Shown here: piece by piece, positions 8,573-16,423 of the stretch
Layout: each line of letters begins with the position of its first letter
Numbering within the stretch: position 1 is the stretch's first letter
Origin: Sinomonas mesophila
Lineage (GTDB): Bacteria; Actinomycetota; Actinomycetes; Actinomycetales; Micrococcaceae
Reading direction: 5' to 3'
Length of the DNA: 64,000 nucleotides
Assembly: GCF_001999765.1 (NCBI RefSeq)
Contig: NZ_KV908330.1
Span: 25,852 to 89,851 of the forward strand
Notes under the pieces: model-generated
Told to the model about the DNA's origin: nothing
The model's database searches: none
The model's input: the letters and a program-made list of their open reading frames with translations, nothing else
Position numbers and translations under genes: made by a program

Positions 8573-10645
8573 ATGGTGAACACCATGCAGGGCGACGCGC
8601 TCGTCGGCTCGCTCGTCGACGGGCGCTACCTTGTGCGGTCGCGCCTCGCGAGCGGTGGGATGGCGACCGTCTACGTCGCCACCGACACCAAGCTCGAGCG
8701 GGACGTGGCCCTCAAGGTCCTGCACCCCCACCTGAGCCTCGATCCCAGCTTCACGGAGCGGCTAGAGCGCGAGGCCAAGGCCGCGGCCCGGCTCTCGCAC
8801 CCGCACGTCGTCTCCGTCCTGGACCGCGGGCACGACGGCTCAGTGTTCTACCTCGTCATGGAGTACGTCCCAGGCCGCAGTCTGCGCCGCCTGCTCGACG
8901 AGCACGGCGCGCTCGCGCCGCGGCAGGCCCTCGCCCTCACGGACGCGATCGTCGACGGGCTTGCGGCCGCCCACACGGCGGGGCTGATCCACCGAGACGT
9001 CAAGCCGGAGAACGTGCTCCTCGGCGATGCGGGGCAGATCAAGGTCGCCGACTTCGGGCTCGCCCGGGCCGTCACGGCGGCGACGAGCACGGGCGCACTC
9101 ATAGGGACCGTCGCCTACATCGCGCCCGAGCTCGTCGAGGGACGAGGGGCGGACGCGCGCAGCGACCTCTACGCCGTGGGCATCATGCTGTACGAGCTGC
9201 TCACCGGGCTCCAGCCGTTCCGCGGGGACACGCCCATCCAGGTCGCGTACCGCCACGTCACCGGCGATGTCCCGGCCCCGTCGGAAGCCGTCCCCGGCCT
9301 CTCCCCCGAGCTCGACGAGCTCGTCCAGTGGGCCTGCGCCCGGGATCCCGAGGCCCGTCCCGTGGACGCCGCCGCCTTCCTCGACGAGCTGCGGCACATC
9401 CGCACGCACCTCTCCGACGCCCAGCTCGACCATGGCCTCGCCCTTCGCCCCGACGCCGCCCACCAGGGGCCTCCCGCGGCCGTGCTGGCGGCTGACGTGT
9501 CGGACTCCCCCACCGAAGCCCTGCCGGTGGGGGCAGGGGCATTCGGCGGGCAGCACGCGCCCGGGTGGGACCCGCCGTCCTCCGCCCCGACCGAGGTGAT
9601 CGGTGCCGGCATGTCCCACACCTCCGTCATGCCCCGCCACGACCAGGGCGCCCGGCCCCCCTCGGCACGCGAACTCCGCCGGCGCGGGCGCGAGGCCGCG
9701 CGGGCCGCGGCGACGGCGGCCGCGACCCCCACGCGCTCCCTCACCCCCGGACGACGCCGGGCGCGCGGCGCGGTCTGGGCAGTGGTCATCGCGGTGCTCG
9801 CCCTCATCGCAGCGGTGGCGGGCTGGTTCTTCGGCGTCGGGCCCGGGGCGGCGGCGACGGTCCCGGACGTCAAAGAGCTCACGGTCGCGCAGGCGACGCC
9901 GCTCTTCGAGGAGGCAGGCTTGGCCTTCTCGACCCGGGACGTCTTCGACGACGCCGTGGCCCAGGGGCTCATCGTGGGCAGCACGCCGTCGGGCGGCACG
10001 CAGATCCGCCGCTTCCAGGGCGTCGACGTGCTGGTCTCGAAGGGTCCGCAGCTGTTCCCCCTCGTCGATGTGCGGACCAAGATGCTCGAGGCGGCGAAGG
10101 CCGAGCTCATGGAGGCCGAGATGGCCGTCGGGACGGTCACGGAGGCCTTCGACGACACCGCAGCGGCGGGGACTGTACTGCGCTCGGACCCCGCTCCTGG
10201 CACTCCCCTGCGCCGCGGCAGCGCCGTCGCGCTCACGGTCTCGAAGGGTCCGCGGCCGATCCCTGTCCCCTCCGTCGTGGGGCGCAGCCAGTCCGAGGCG
10301 CTCTCCACCCTGAGGGCCGCCGGCCTGAACCCAGTCGTGAGCTCGGAGGAGGTCAACGACCGGACCGTGCCGAAGGGCTCGGTGGCGGCCCAGTCGCCCG
10401 CGCCCGGCACGGCACTGACCAAGGGCGGCGAGGTCACCCTGACCATCTCCAAGGGCCCGCGGCTCGTCAAGGTCCCCGACTTCGTGGGGAAGCAAGCGCG
10501 CGAGGCCGAGCGGGAGCTGCGCAGGCTCGGCTTCGAGGTGCGGATCGAGAACGTGCTCGGGGGCTTCTTCGGCACGGTGCGCGCCCAGGACCCCGTGGAC
10601 GAGGAAGTCCCGGAGGGCAGCGTCGTGACGCTCACAGTGGTCTGA
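8573..10645 (+). CDS. pknL: PASTA-domain serine/threonine protein kinase, PknL-like
   Basis: A 690-residue transmembrane kinase. The kinase domain (about 16-280) has the glycine loop LASGGMATVY, catalytic lysine K48, HRDVKPEN with D142, DFG with D160 and the APE motif. A disordered linker and basic patch lead to one membrane helix (about 401-421). Four extracellular PASTA repeats follow (about 427-492, 493-560, 561-628, 629-690), which in this family sense muropeptides or lipid II. Position next to the Rv2175c-like gene and aroG matches pknL. As I recall the Mycobacterium tuberculosis PknL lacks PASTA repeats, so this version is more PknB-like outside the cell. GarA, a standard substrate of such kinases, is encoded at 26503. 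Confidence 0.93.
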   Translation: MVNTMQGDALVGSLVDGRYLVRSRLASGGMATVYVATDTKLERDVALKVLHPHLSLDPSFTERLEREAKAAARLSHPHVVSVLDRGHDGSVFYLVMEYVPGRSLRRLLDEHGALAPRQALALTDAIVDGLAAAHTAGLIHRDVKPENVLLGDAGQIKVADFGLARAVTAATSTGALIGTVAYIAPELVEGRGADARSDLYAVGIMLYELLTGLQPFRGDTPIQVAYRHVTGDVPAPSEAVPGLSPELDELVQWACARDPEARPVDAAAFLDELRHIRTHLSDAQLDHGLALRPDAAHQGPPAAVLAADVSDSPTEALPVGAGAFGGQHAPGWDPPSSAPTEVIGAGMSHTSVMPRHDQGARPPSARELRRRGREAARAAATAAATPTRSLTPGRRRARGAVWAVVIAVLALIAAVAGWFFGVGPGAAATVPDVKELTVAQATPLFEEAGLAFSTRDVFDDAVAQGLIVGSTPSGGTQIRRFQGVDVLVSKGPQLFPLVDVRTKMLEAAKAELMEAEMAVGTVTEAFDDTAAAGTVLRSDPAPGTPLRRGSAVALTVSKGPRPIPVPSVVGRSQSEALSTLRAAGLNPVVSSEEVNDRTVPKGSVAAQSPAPGTALTKGGEVTLTISKGPRLVKVPDFVGKQAREAERELRRLGFEVRIENVLGGFFGTVRAQDPVDEEVPEGSVVTLTVV

Positions 10646-10682
10646 CCCGCGCCGAGCGACGGAGCCGTCCCTGGAACGCGAA

Positions 10683-10718
10683 AGCGACCCCGGGAGAGCT
10701 GTGGCGCCCGGGGTCGCT
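10683..10718. terminator. bidirectional terminator hairpin between convergent pknL and aroG
   Basis: AGCGACCCCGGG (10683-10694) pairs perfectly with CCCGGGGTCGCT (10707-10718) over 12 bp, with a 12-nt loop. It lies between two convergent stop codons. Confidence 0.85.
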
Positions 10719-10731
10719 CTGGAACGCGGGA

Positions 10732-12129
10732 CTACGAGTGCTTGGAGAGCGCGCCCGCGACGAGGAACGCCATCTCGAGCGACTGCATGTGGTTCAGGCG
10801 CGGGTCGCACACCGACTCGTAGCGGTCCGCGAACGCCGCCTCGTCAATCGGGTCGGAGCCGCCGAGGCACTCGGCCACGTCGTCGCCCGTCATTTCCATG
10901 TGCAGGCCGCCGGGCACGGTGCCGAGGGCATCGTGGACCTCGAAGAAGCCCCGGACCTCGTCCACGACGTCGTCGAAGCGGCGCGTCTTGTAGCCGTTCT
11001 GGCTCGTGACGGTGTTCCCGTGCATGGGGTCGGTGACCCACAGGACCTGGGCGCCCGAGGCCGTGACCTTCTCGATGACCGGCGGGAGCTTCTCGCGGAT
11101 GTTCTTCGCGCCCATCCGCGAGATGAACGTCAGGCGGCCCGGCTCGCGCTCGGGGTCGAGACGGTCGATGAGCCGCAGCGCGTCGTCGCCCGTCGTGCTC
11201 GGGCCGAGCTTGACGCCGATGGGGTTGCGCACCCGCGAGAGGAAGTCGACGTGGGCGTGGTCGATCTCGCGTGTGCGCTCCCCGATCCAGAGGAAGTGGC
11301 TCGAGGTGTCGTACGGGAGGCCCGTGCGCGAGTCGATCCGGGTCAGGGCCCGCTCGTAGTCGAGCAGGAGCGCCTCGTGGCTCGAGAAGAACTCGACCCG
11401 CTTGAGCGCGTCGAAGTCCGCTCCGCACGAGTCCATGAACTTGATCGCGCGGTCGATCTCGCGCGCGAGGGACTCGTAGCGGGCGTGGGCGGGGTTCTCG
11501 GTGAAGCCCTTGTTCCACATGTGCACGAGGCGCAGGTCCGCGAACCCTCCCTGGGTGAAGGCGCGGATGAGGTTCAGGGTCGACGCCGACGTGTGGTAGG
11601 CGCGGAGCATGCGCCGCGCGTCGTGGGCGCGGGACTCGGGGGTGAAGTCGTAGCCGTTGACGATGTCGCCCCGGTAGGCCGGGAGCGTGACGCCGTCGCG
11701 CGTCTCCTCGTTCGAGGAGCGCGGCTTGGCGAACTGGCCGGCCATGCGACCCATCTTGATGACGGGGAGCTGGGCGCCGTAGGTGAGCACGACAGCCATC
11801 TGGAGGATCGTGCGCACGCGGGCGCTGATCCGGTCCGCCGTGGCGGCCTCGAAGGTCTCGGCGCAGTCGCCGCCCTGCAGCAGGAAGGCCTTGCCCTGGG
11901 CCGCTGCGGCGAGCCGATCGCGCAGCAGGTCCACCTCTCCGGCGAAGACGAGCGGGGGGAGGATCGAGAGTTCGGAGACGGCGCTCGCGAAGGCCTCCTG
12001 GTCGGCCCACGTGGGCTGCTGCGAGGCCGGAAGGGACCGCCAGTTGTCCAATCCCGGGTAGTCCGCGGCGCCGCTCTGGGCGGTGCTCGTGAAGGGGGAC
12101 GCTGGCGATACGGAGAGTTCAGTCACCAT
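10732..12129 (-). CDS. aroG: class II 3-deoxy-D-arabino-heptulosonate 7-phosphate synthase
   Basis: First enzyme of the shikimate pathway: condenses phosphoenolpyruvate and erythrose 4-phosphate. The 465-residue sequence carries class II signatures: QGGDCAETF, YGAQLPVIKMGRMAGQFAKPRSS, FTPESRAHDARRMLRAYH, the RTREIDHAHVDFLSRVRNPIGVK region and the metal-ligand region WVTDPMHGN. Length is normal for plant/actinobacterial-type enzymes. Convergent with pknL and followed on its own strand, in the upstream direction, by plsC. Its synteny with pknL is conserved in actinobacteria. The family is feedback regulated by aromatic amino acids; no leader peptide was seen. Confidence 0.95.
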   Translation of the reverse strand: MVTELSVSPASPFTSTAQSGAADYPGLDNWRSLPASQQPTWADQEAFASAVSELSILPPLVFAGEVDLLRDRLAAAAQGKAFLLQGGDCAETFEAATADRISARVRTILQMAVVLTYGAQLPVIKMGRMAGQFAKPRSSNEETRDGVTLPAYRGDIVNGYDFTPESRAHDARRMLRAYHTSASTLNLIRAFTQGGFADLRLVHMWNKGFTENPAHARYESLAREIDRAIKFMDSCGADFDALKRVEFFSSHEALLLDYERALTRIDSRTGLPYDTSSHFLWIGERTREIDHAHVDFLSRVRNPIGVKLGPSTTGDDALRLIDRLDPEREPGRLTFISRMGAKNIREKLPPVIEKVTASGAQVLWVTDPMHGNTVTSQNGYKTRRFDDVVDEVRGFFEVHDALGTVPGGLHMEMTGDDVAECLGGSDPIDEAAFADRYESVCDPRLNHMQSLEMAFLVAGALSKHS

Positions 12130-12160
12130 CCAAGGCTAAGCCCTCTCGCACCGGCCGCGC

Positions 12161-12919
12161 TCATACCCCGTCGCCGGCCCCGTCCCGGCCCGTCGCGGGG
12201 CGGTCCTTCTCCGGCCTGCCGGAAGGCGCCGGCAGGACCGCGCCGGCCTGCTGCGCCTTGACCAGGGCAGCGTAGGCGTCCACGTACTCCTGTCCCGAGA
12301 GGAGCTGGATCTGGCGCATGACGGCGTTGGTCACCTCGCGCTGGACGTCGCGGTCCTCGGCGCGGTCGTAGTACTCGGAGAAGTCGAGGGGCCGGCCGAT
12401 GATCATGCCGACGCGGCGGATCGTCGGGAAGCGCTTGCCGATCGGCTGGACCTTGTCCGTGCCGATCATCGCGACGGGGAGGATGGGGACTCTCGTCTCG
12501 AGGGCCAGCCGGGCCACGCCGACCTTGCCCCGGTAGAGGCTCCCGTCGGGGCTGCGGGTCCCCTCCGGGTAGATGCCGAGGAGGTCGCCGTGGCGGAGGA
12601 TCTGCGCCCCGGCCTCAAGGGAAGCGGCGGACGCCTCGCCACCCGAACGGTCCATGGGCAGCTGGTTCGTGTAGCGGAAGAACGCGGCCGTGAGCCGGCC
12701 CTTGAGCCCCTTGCCCGTGAAGTACTCCTGCTTGGCCAGGAACACGACGGGCCTGCGGAGCAGGATCGGCAGGAAGATCGAATCGGAGAAGGAGAGGTGG
12801 TTCGAGGCCAAGATCGCCGGACCCGACTCGGGGACGTGGGCTCGGCCCTTGACCCATGGCCTGAAGAGGAGCTTGACGATCGGACCGATGAAGATCCGCT
12901 TGAGGATCCAGTAGACCAC
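12161..12919 (-). CDS. plsC: 1-acylglycerol-3-phosphate O-acyltransferase (PlsC family)
   Basis: A 252-residue membrane-associated acyltransferase that adds the second acyl chain during phospholipid synthesis. The catalytic HX4D motif is in NHLSFSD and the substrate-binding EGTRS motif is in GIYPEGTRSPDG. A hydrophobic N-terminal segment (VVYWILKRIFIGPIVKLLF) anchors it. I used the GTG at 12919, which has GGAAGG seven bases upstream; an ATG at 12949 would add ten residues without family support. The C-terminus beyond about residue 225 is charged and probably disordered. It is divergent from two lipases, which suggests a small lipid-turnover neighbourhood. Confidence 0.9.
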   Translation of the reverse strand: MVYWILKRIFIGPIVKLLFRPWVKGRAHVPESGPAILASNHLSFSDSIFLPILLRRPVVFLAKQEYFTGKGLKGRLTAAFFRYTNQLPMDRSGGEASAASLEAGAQILRHGDLLGIYPEGTRSPDGSLYRGKVGVARLALETRVPILPVAMIGTDKVQPIGKRFPTIRRVGMIIGRPLDFSEYYDRAEDRDVQREVTNAVMRQIQLLSGQEYVDAYAALVKAQQAGAVLPAPSGRPEKDRPATGRDGAGDGV

Positions 12920-13025
12920 GGCAGGGCCTTCCGCTGAGCGAGCGTGCATGCACGCCCCACTCTAGTGAGCGTGGCCTGGGCAGGGGGTGCGTGCGTCCGG
13001 TGCGTCGCGGTGCCACGATAGTCGC

Positions 13026-13787
13026 ATGGACCCGCGGATTCCCGCAGAAGGCATGCGTCTGGGAGTCGCCATGTGCCACGGCTTCTCGGGCACGCGGTCC
13101 TCCGTCATGCCCTGGGCCGACGGGCTCGCCGAGGCGGGCTTCGACGTCGAGGTCCCCCTCCTGCCCGGGCACGGGACCGACTGGCGCGACCTCGAGGGCC
13201 GCCGCTGGCGCGAGTGGGCCGGCGCCTACGAGGAGGCCTGCGAGCGCCTCGCGGCACGCACCGACCTGCTCTTCGCCGCGGGCCTGTCGATGGGCGGGGC
13301 GATCGCCCTGCATGCCGCGGCCCGCCGGCCCGTGGCGGGGATCGCCGTCGTCAATCCCGGGCTCGGGTTCTACGACTGGCGGGTGCGCTACATCGGCGCG
13401 TTCCGGCTCGTGCAGCGCACGACGGGCCCGATCGAGGAGGAGGGCGCCCCCGAGCCCGTCGGCGACGAGGGCGACTACTCGCTGACCCCGCTCGCCGCCG
13501 TCCACGAGCTCAAGCGGCTCTTCCGCGCGGTGGACAGGTCGCTCCCTCGCGTCACCGCGCCGCTGCTCGCGTTCCGCTCCGACGCCGATCCGGTCGTGCC
13601 TCCGTCGTCCCTCGAGCGCATCCTCGCGCGCGTGAGGAGCACCCACGTCGAGGTGGTGCGGCTGCACCGCAGCGCGCACGTCGCAACACGCGGCGCCGAG
13701 GGCCCGCTCATCGTCGAGCGCACCGCGGCGTTCTTCGCCCGCTGCGCACAGGATCCTTCGGCCCGCCGCAACGCCATCGGGGCATAA
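13026..13787 (+). CDS. alpha/beta hydrolase, monoacylglycerol-lipase/carboxylesterase type (copy 1)
   Basis: A 253-residue cytoplasmic serine hydrolase. The oxyanion-loop motif CHGFSG and the nucleophile elbow GLSMG (S88) are clear. The charge-relay aspartate is probably in FRSDADPVVP and the histidine in HRSAHVAT. The PLLPGHGTDWRDLE stretch is typical of the thermostable Est30/monoacylglycerol lipase group. ATG at 13026 was chosen for alignment with its neighbour; an in-frame ATG at 12987 is upstream. The stop codon overlaps an ATG of the next gene (TAATG). The next gene is a clear paralogue, so this is a tandem duplication. Confidence 0.88.
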   Translation: MDPRIPAEGMRLGVAMCHGFSGTRSSVMPWADGLAEAGFDVEVPLLPGHGTDWRDLEGRRWREWAGAYEEACERLAARTDLLFAAGLSMGGAIALHAAARRPVAGIAVVNPGLGFYDWRVRYIGAFRLVQRTTGPIEEEGAPEPVGDEGDYSLTPLAAVHELKRLFRAVDRSLPRVTAPLLAFRSDADPVVPPSSLERILARVRSTHVEVVRLHRSAHVATRGAEGPLIVERTAAFFARCAQDPSARRNAIGA

Positions 13788-13795
13788 TGCATGCC

Positions 13796-14548
13796 ATGGA
13801 CACCCCATCGCCGAGCATCGGTGTTGTGCTCAGCCACGGATTCACGGGATCGCCGACGGCCGTGGAGCCCTGGGCCGAGGCCCTGCGCGCCGAGGGCTTC
13901 ACGGTCGTCACGCCCCTCCTGCCGGGCCATGGGACGAGCTGGGAGGACCTTGCCACGCGCTCGTGGCACGAGTGGTACGACGCATACGAGGCGGCGTACC
14001 GCGAGCTGTCCCGGGAATGCGGCGCGATCGTGGCGGCGGGGCTGTCGATGGGTGGGACGCTCGCGCTGCGGCTCGCGTCCCGGGAGCCCGTCGTCGGCGT
14101 GACTGTCGTCAACCCCCCGCTCGTGGTGGACGACCCCCGCTCGCACGTCTCCGGCGTCCTGCGCCGGGCCGTGCGGACGGTGCCCGGGATCCTCAACGAC
14201 ATCAAGCGCCCCGGCCAGGACGAGAACGCCTACGAGCGTGTCCCCGTCGCGGCCGGGCATGAGCTCAAGCTCCTCACGCGCGACGCCGCCGCGTCCCTGC
14301 CCCGGGCCACCGCGCCCCTGCAGGTCTTCCGCTCGACGGTCGACCACGTCGTGACGAGCGGCCGGAGCCTCGCCGCGATCGTGCGCCGCTACGGCGGCAC
14401 CGACATCCGCATCGTGCGCCTGCCGAACAGCTACCACGTCGCGACGCTCGACTACGACGCAGAGACGATCTTCGCCGAGTCGGCCGCGTTCATCCACGGG
14501 CTCAGCCAGGGCGCGGCGGGCCGCGCCGACGCGAGGAGCGGGGCATGA
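13796..14548 (+). CDS. alpha/beta hydrolase, monoacylglycerol-lipase/carboxylesterase type (copy 2)
   Basis: A 250-residue paralogue of the preceding hydrolase, sharing LSHGFTGSP, PLLPGHGTSWEDL and GLSMGG (nucleophile S84). The acid is probably in FRSTVDHVV and the histidine in NSYHVATLD. A start three codons upstream at 13787 overlaps the previous stop as TAATG and may be the true coupled start; 13796 gives the same MD start as the paralogue. Ends in an ATGA overlap with the next membrane-protein gene, so three genes form an operon. Natural substrate unknown; proximity to plsC suggests acylglycerol or lysophospholipid turnover. Confidence 0.88.
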   Translation: MDTPSPSIGVVLSHGFTGSPTAVEPWAEALRAEGFTVVTPLLPGHGTSWEDLATRSWHEWYDAYEAAYRELSRECGAIVAAGLSMGGTLALRLASREPVVGVTVVNPPLVVDDPRSHVSGVLRRAVRTVPGILNDIKRPGQDENAYERVPVAAGHELKLLTRDAAASLPRATAPLQVFRSTVDHVVTSGRSLAAIVRRYGGTDIRIVRLPNSYHVATLDYDAETIFAESAAFIHGLSQGAAGRADARSGA

Positions 14549-15102
14549 ACGCCCGGCCGGATCCGGACCGTCCCGACCACGCGGCAGAGGACGACGCGTG
14601 GCGGGACCTCGTCGCCCGCCTCCGCGGCGGAGTCGCGGAACCCGGGGAGGACGGGCCCGCCCCCGCCGAGCCCTCGGCGGCCGAGCGCTCAGCGGGAGTC
14701 CAGCGCGGAACCGCCCCCGAGGGCGGCGCCGCGCCGCCGTTCGACGCCTTCGACCCGCTCGGCGTCTCCCGCCGAGACCCCGCGGGGAATGCCGAGCACA
14801 CCGGCCGCACGGGCCGCGGCGCTGCTTCGGACGACTCTGACGCGGCTGGCGACATGCTCCCGGGGGACTTCGTGCCCGAGGAGCCCGAGCCCGTCCTCGC
14901 CGGCGCGGACCCCGCTGTCGTGCTCGCATGGTGCGGCGCGCTCGGCGGGCCCGTCGCGCTCCTGCTGTGCGCGCTCCTGTGGCGGGGCGTGCCCGGCTAC
15001 GTCGTTGCCTTGCTCATCGCGGCGTTCCTGGCCGGAGTAGGGGTGCTCATCATGCGTTTGCCGCGACACAAGGACGACGGCGACGACGGCGCGCGCGTGT
15101 AG
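14545..15102 (+). CDS. hypothetical membrane protein with long disordered N-terminus
   Basis: A 185-residue protein, unrecognised. Residues 1-125 are charged and low in complexity (proline, alanine, glutamate, aspartate). Two close hydrophobic segments (about 126-146 and 150-172) form a hairpin in the membrane, and a short basic then acidic tail ends the protein. The ATG overlaps the preceding hydrolase stop by ATGA, so the two are translationally coupled. Its last codons and stop are part of a tandem repeat that continues beyond the gene. Function unknown. Confidence 0.8.
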   Translation: MNARPDPDRPDHAAEDDAWRDLVARLRGGVAEPGEDGPAPAEPSAAERSAGVQRGTAPEGGAAPPFDAFDPLGVSRRDPAGNAEHTGRTGRGAASDDSDAAGDMLPGDFVPEEPEPVLAGADPAVVLAWCGALGGPVALLLCALLWRGVPGYVVALLIAAFLAGVGVLIMRLPRHKDDGDDGARV

Positions 15103-15203
15103 GGGCCCGACGGCGACGAACGGCGCACGCTTGTAGGGGCCCGACGGCGACGAACGGCGCACGCTTGTAGGGGCCCGACGGCGACGACGGCGCGCGCGTG
15201 TAG
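15079..15203 (+). repeat. tandem repeat of 33-34 bp, 3.7 copies, spanning a gene 3' end
   Basis: Units start at 15079, 15112, 15146 and 15180 (the last is 24 bp). Each unit starts GGCGACGA and includes a TAG in the same relative position; the first supplies the stop codon of the membrane protein. Units 1 and 4 share GACGGCGCGCGCGTGTAG, while units 2 and 3 are identical to each other and have GAACGGCGCACGCTTGTAG. The pattern is therefore A-B-B-A. Confidence 0.9.
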
Positions 15204-15250
15204 CCGCGACTCGCGCCGGGGCGGCACGTGAGGGGCAGCACAGAGGGGAC

Positions 15251-16276
15251 TCAGCGCACGGCGCCGTGGGCGCGCAGGCTCACGCGGGAGAGGTCCGCCG
15301 CCCCGATGAGCCCGGCTTCGGGGCCGAGGTGGGCGCGCTCGATCCCGGCCGGCGGGCGGAAGCCGCGGCCGGTGAGGTTGCGCGCGAACGCCCGGCGGGC
15401 CGGCTCGAGCAGGAGTTCCCCGGCATCGCACAGGCCGCCTCCGATCACGAAGGTGCCCGGATCGAGGGCGGCGGCGAGGTTGGCGAGGCCGAGGCCGAGC
15501 CACTCGCCGACGTCCTCGAGCAGCTCTCTCGAGGCGGCGTCGCCCTCGCGCGCGAGCTCGGTCACGACGGCGCCGGTGATCGCCTCCGGATCGCCGCCCA
15601 CGGCCCGCAGGAGCTCCTGCGCGACCGGGGAGTTGGCGCGGGCGAGCTCACGGGCCTCGCGGCCGAGCGCGTTCCCGGACGCGTACTGCTCCCAGCACCC
15701 GCGGTTGCCGCACTCGCAGCGATGGCCCCCGGGCACGATGATCTGGTGGCCGAACTCCCCGGCCACCCCGTAGCGGCCACGTTCGAGCCGGCCCGAGAGG
15801 ACCATAGCGCCGCCGATCCCCGTGCCGAGCGTGATGCAGACGAGGCGCGGCTCGCTGCGGCCCGCCCCGAAGCGCCACTCGGCCCATGCGGCGGCGTCGG
15901 CGTCGTTCGCGAGGTGCACGCGCCGGCGCAGGAGCCGCTCGAGGTTCTCGCGGAGGGGCTCGTTGCGCCACGCGAGGTGGGGGCTGAAGAGCACCGTGCC
16001 GCCGTCGAGGTCCATCCAGCCCGCGGCGCCGATGCCCACGGAGGAGATGCGGTGGTCTGCGCTGAGCTCGTCGACAAGCTCGGCGATGACCCGCTCGACC
16101 TCGCGGGGCTGGGTGCCCGGCGTCGCGCGGCGCGCCCGGCGCAGCACGTGGCCCTCGGCGTCGACGACGCCGGCGGCCACCTTGGTGCCGCCGATGTCGA
16201 TCCCGATGGCGAGGCCTCGGCGCCGCAGGCGGGGCCCTTGGGCACGGAAGGTCGGAGCGAAGCGGGGTCTCGGCAC
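15251..16276 (-). CDS. ROK family sugar kinase (glucokinase type)
   Basis: A 341-residue ROK kinase that would phosphorylate glucose or a related sugar with ATP. The N-terminal phosphate-binding motif GIDIGGTKVAAGVVD, the substrate aspartate region LANDADAAAWAE, the ATP-binding stretch TLGTGIGGAMV and the zinc-binding ROK signature CECGNRGCWEQYASG are all present. No N-terminal helix-turn-helix exists, so it is an enzyme rather than a ROK repressor. The GTG at 16276 is the likeliest start; an open frame to 16399 has no family match. Divergent from fadD15. The sugar cannot be fixed from sequence. Confidence 0.87.
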   Translation of the reverse strand: MPRPRFAPTFRAQGPRLRRRGLAIGIDIGGTKVAAGVVDAEGHVLRRARRATPGTQPREVERVIAELVDELSADHRISSVGIGAAGWMDLDGGTVLFSPHLAWRNEPLRENLERLLRRRVHLANDADAAAWAEWRFGAGRSEPRLVCITLGTGIGGAMVLSGRLERGRYGVAGEFGHQIIVPGGHRCECGNRGCWEQYASGNALGREARELARANSPVAQELLRAVGGDPEAITGAVVTELAREGDAASRELLEDVGEWLGLGLANLAAALDPGTFVIGGGLCDAGELLLEPARRAFARNLTGRGFRPPAGIERAHLGPEAGLIGAADLSRVSLRAHGAVR

Positions 16277-16339
16277 GCAGGCCAGTCTATGGCGCCGCCG
16301 AGCCGCCGGCGGTAAAGTTACCGGCCAGTAGAAACATGC

Positions 16340-16355
16340 TGTGACGTTCAGCACA
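16340..16355. promoter_or_regulatory. Crp/GlxR-like site TGTGA-N6-GCACA
   Basis: TGTGA at 16340-16344 and GCACA at 16351-16355 are separated by six bases, one mismatch from the Crp consensus TGTGA-N6-TCACA. It lies in the centre of a longer perfect inverted repeat (ATGCTGTG 16336-16343 and CACAGCAT 16352-16359) between the divergent ROK kinase and fadD15 genes. Confidence 0.5.
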
Positions 16356-16386
16356 GCATCCGCAGCTGCTTGGATATGGTTAAGCC

Positions 16387-16408
16387 ATCTCCCGCGCACC
16401 CGGGAGAT
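16387..16408 (+). promoter_or_regulatory. inverted repeat just upstream of fadD15 ribosome-binding site
   Basis: ATCTCCCG (16387-16394) and CGGGAGAT (16401-16408) are perfect complements with a 6-nt loop, ending a few bases before the GAAGGAG ribosome-binding site of fadD15. A second short repeat, ATGG-TTAAG-CCAT (16376-16388), precedes it. Either an operator or a leader hairpin. Confidence 0.4.
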
Positions 16409-16423
16409 ACCGAAGGAGATGCC

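Noticed and set aside
8840-10810. Long minus-strand frame opposite pknL
   Set aside because: Shadow of the kinase gene; no domain, no ribosome-binding site.
12161-12949. plsC starting at the ATG at 12949
   Set aside because: The additional ten residues do not match the family, while the GTG at 12919 has a good ribosome-binding site.
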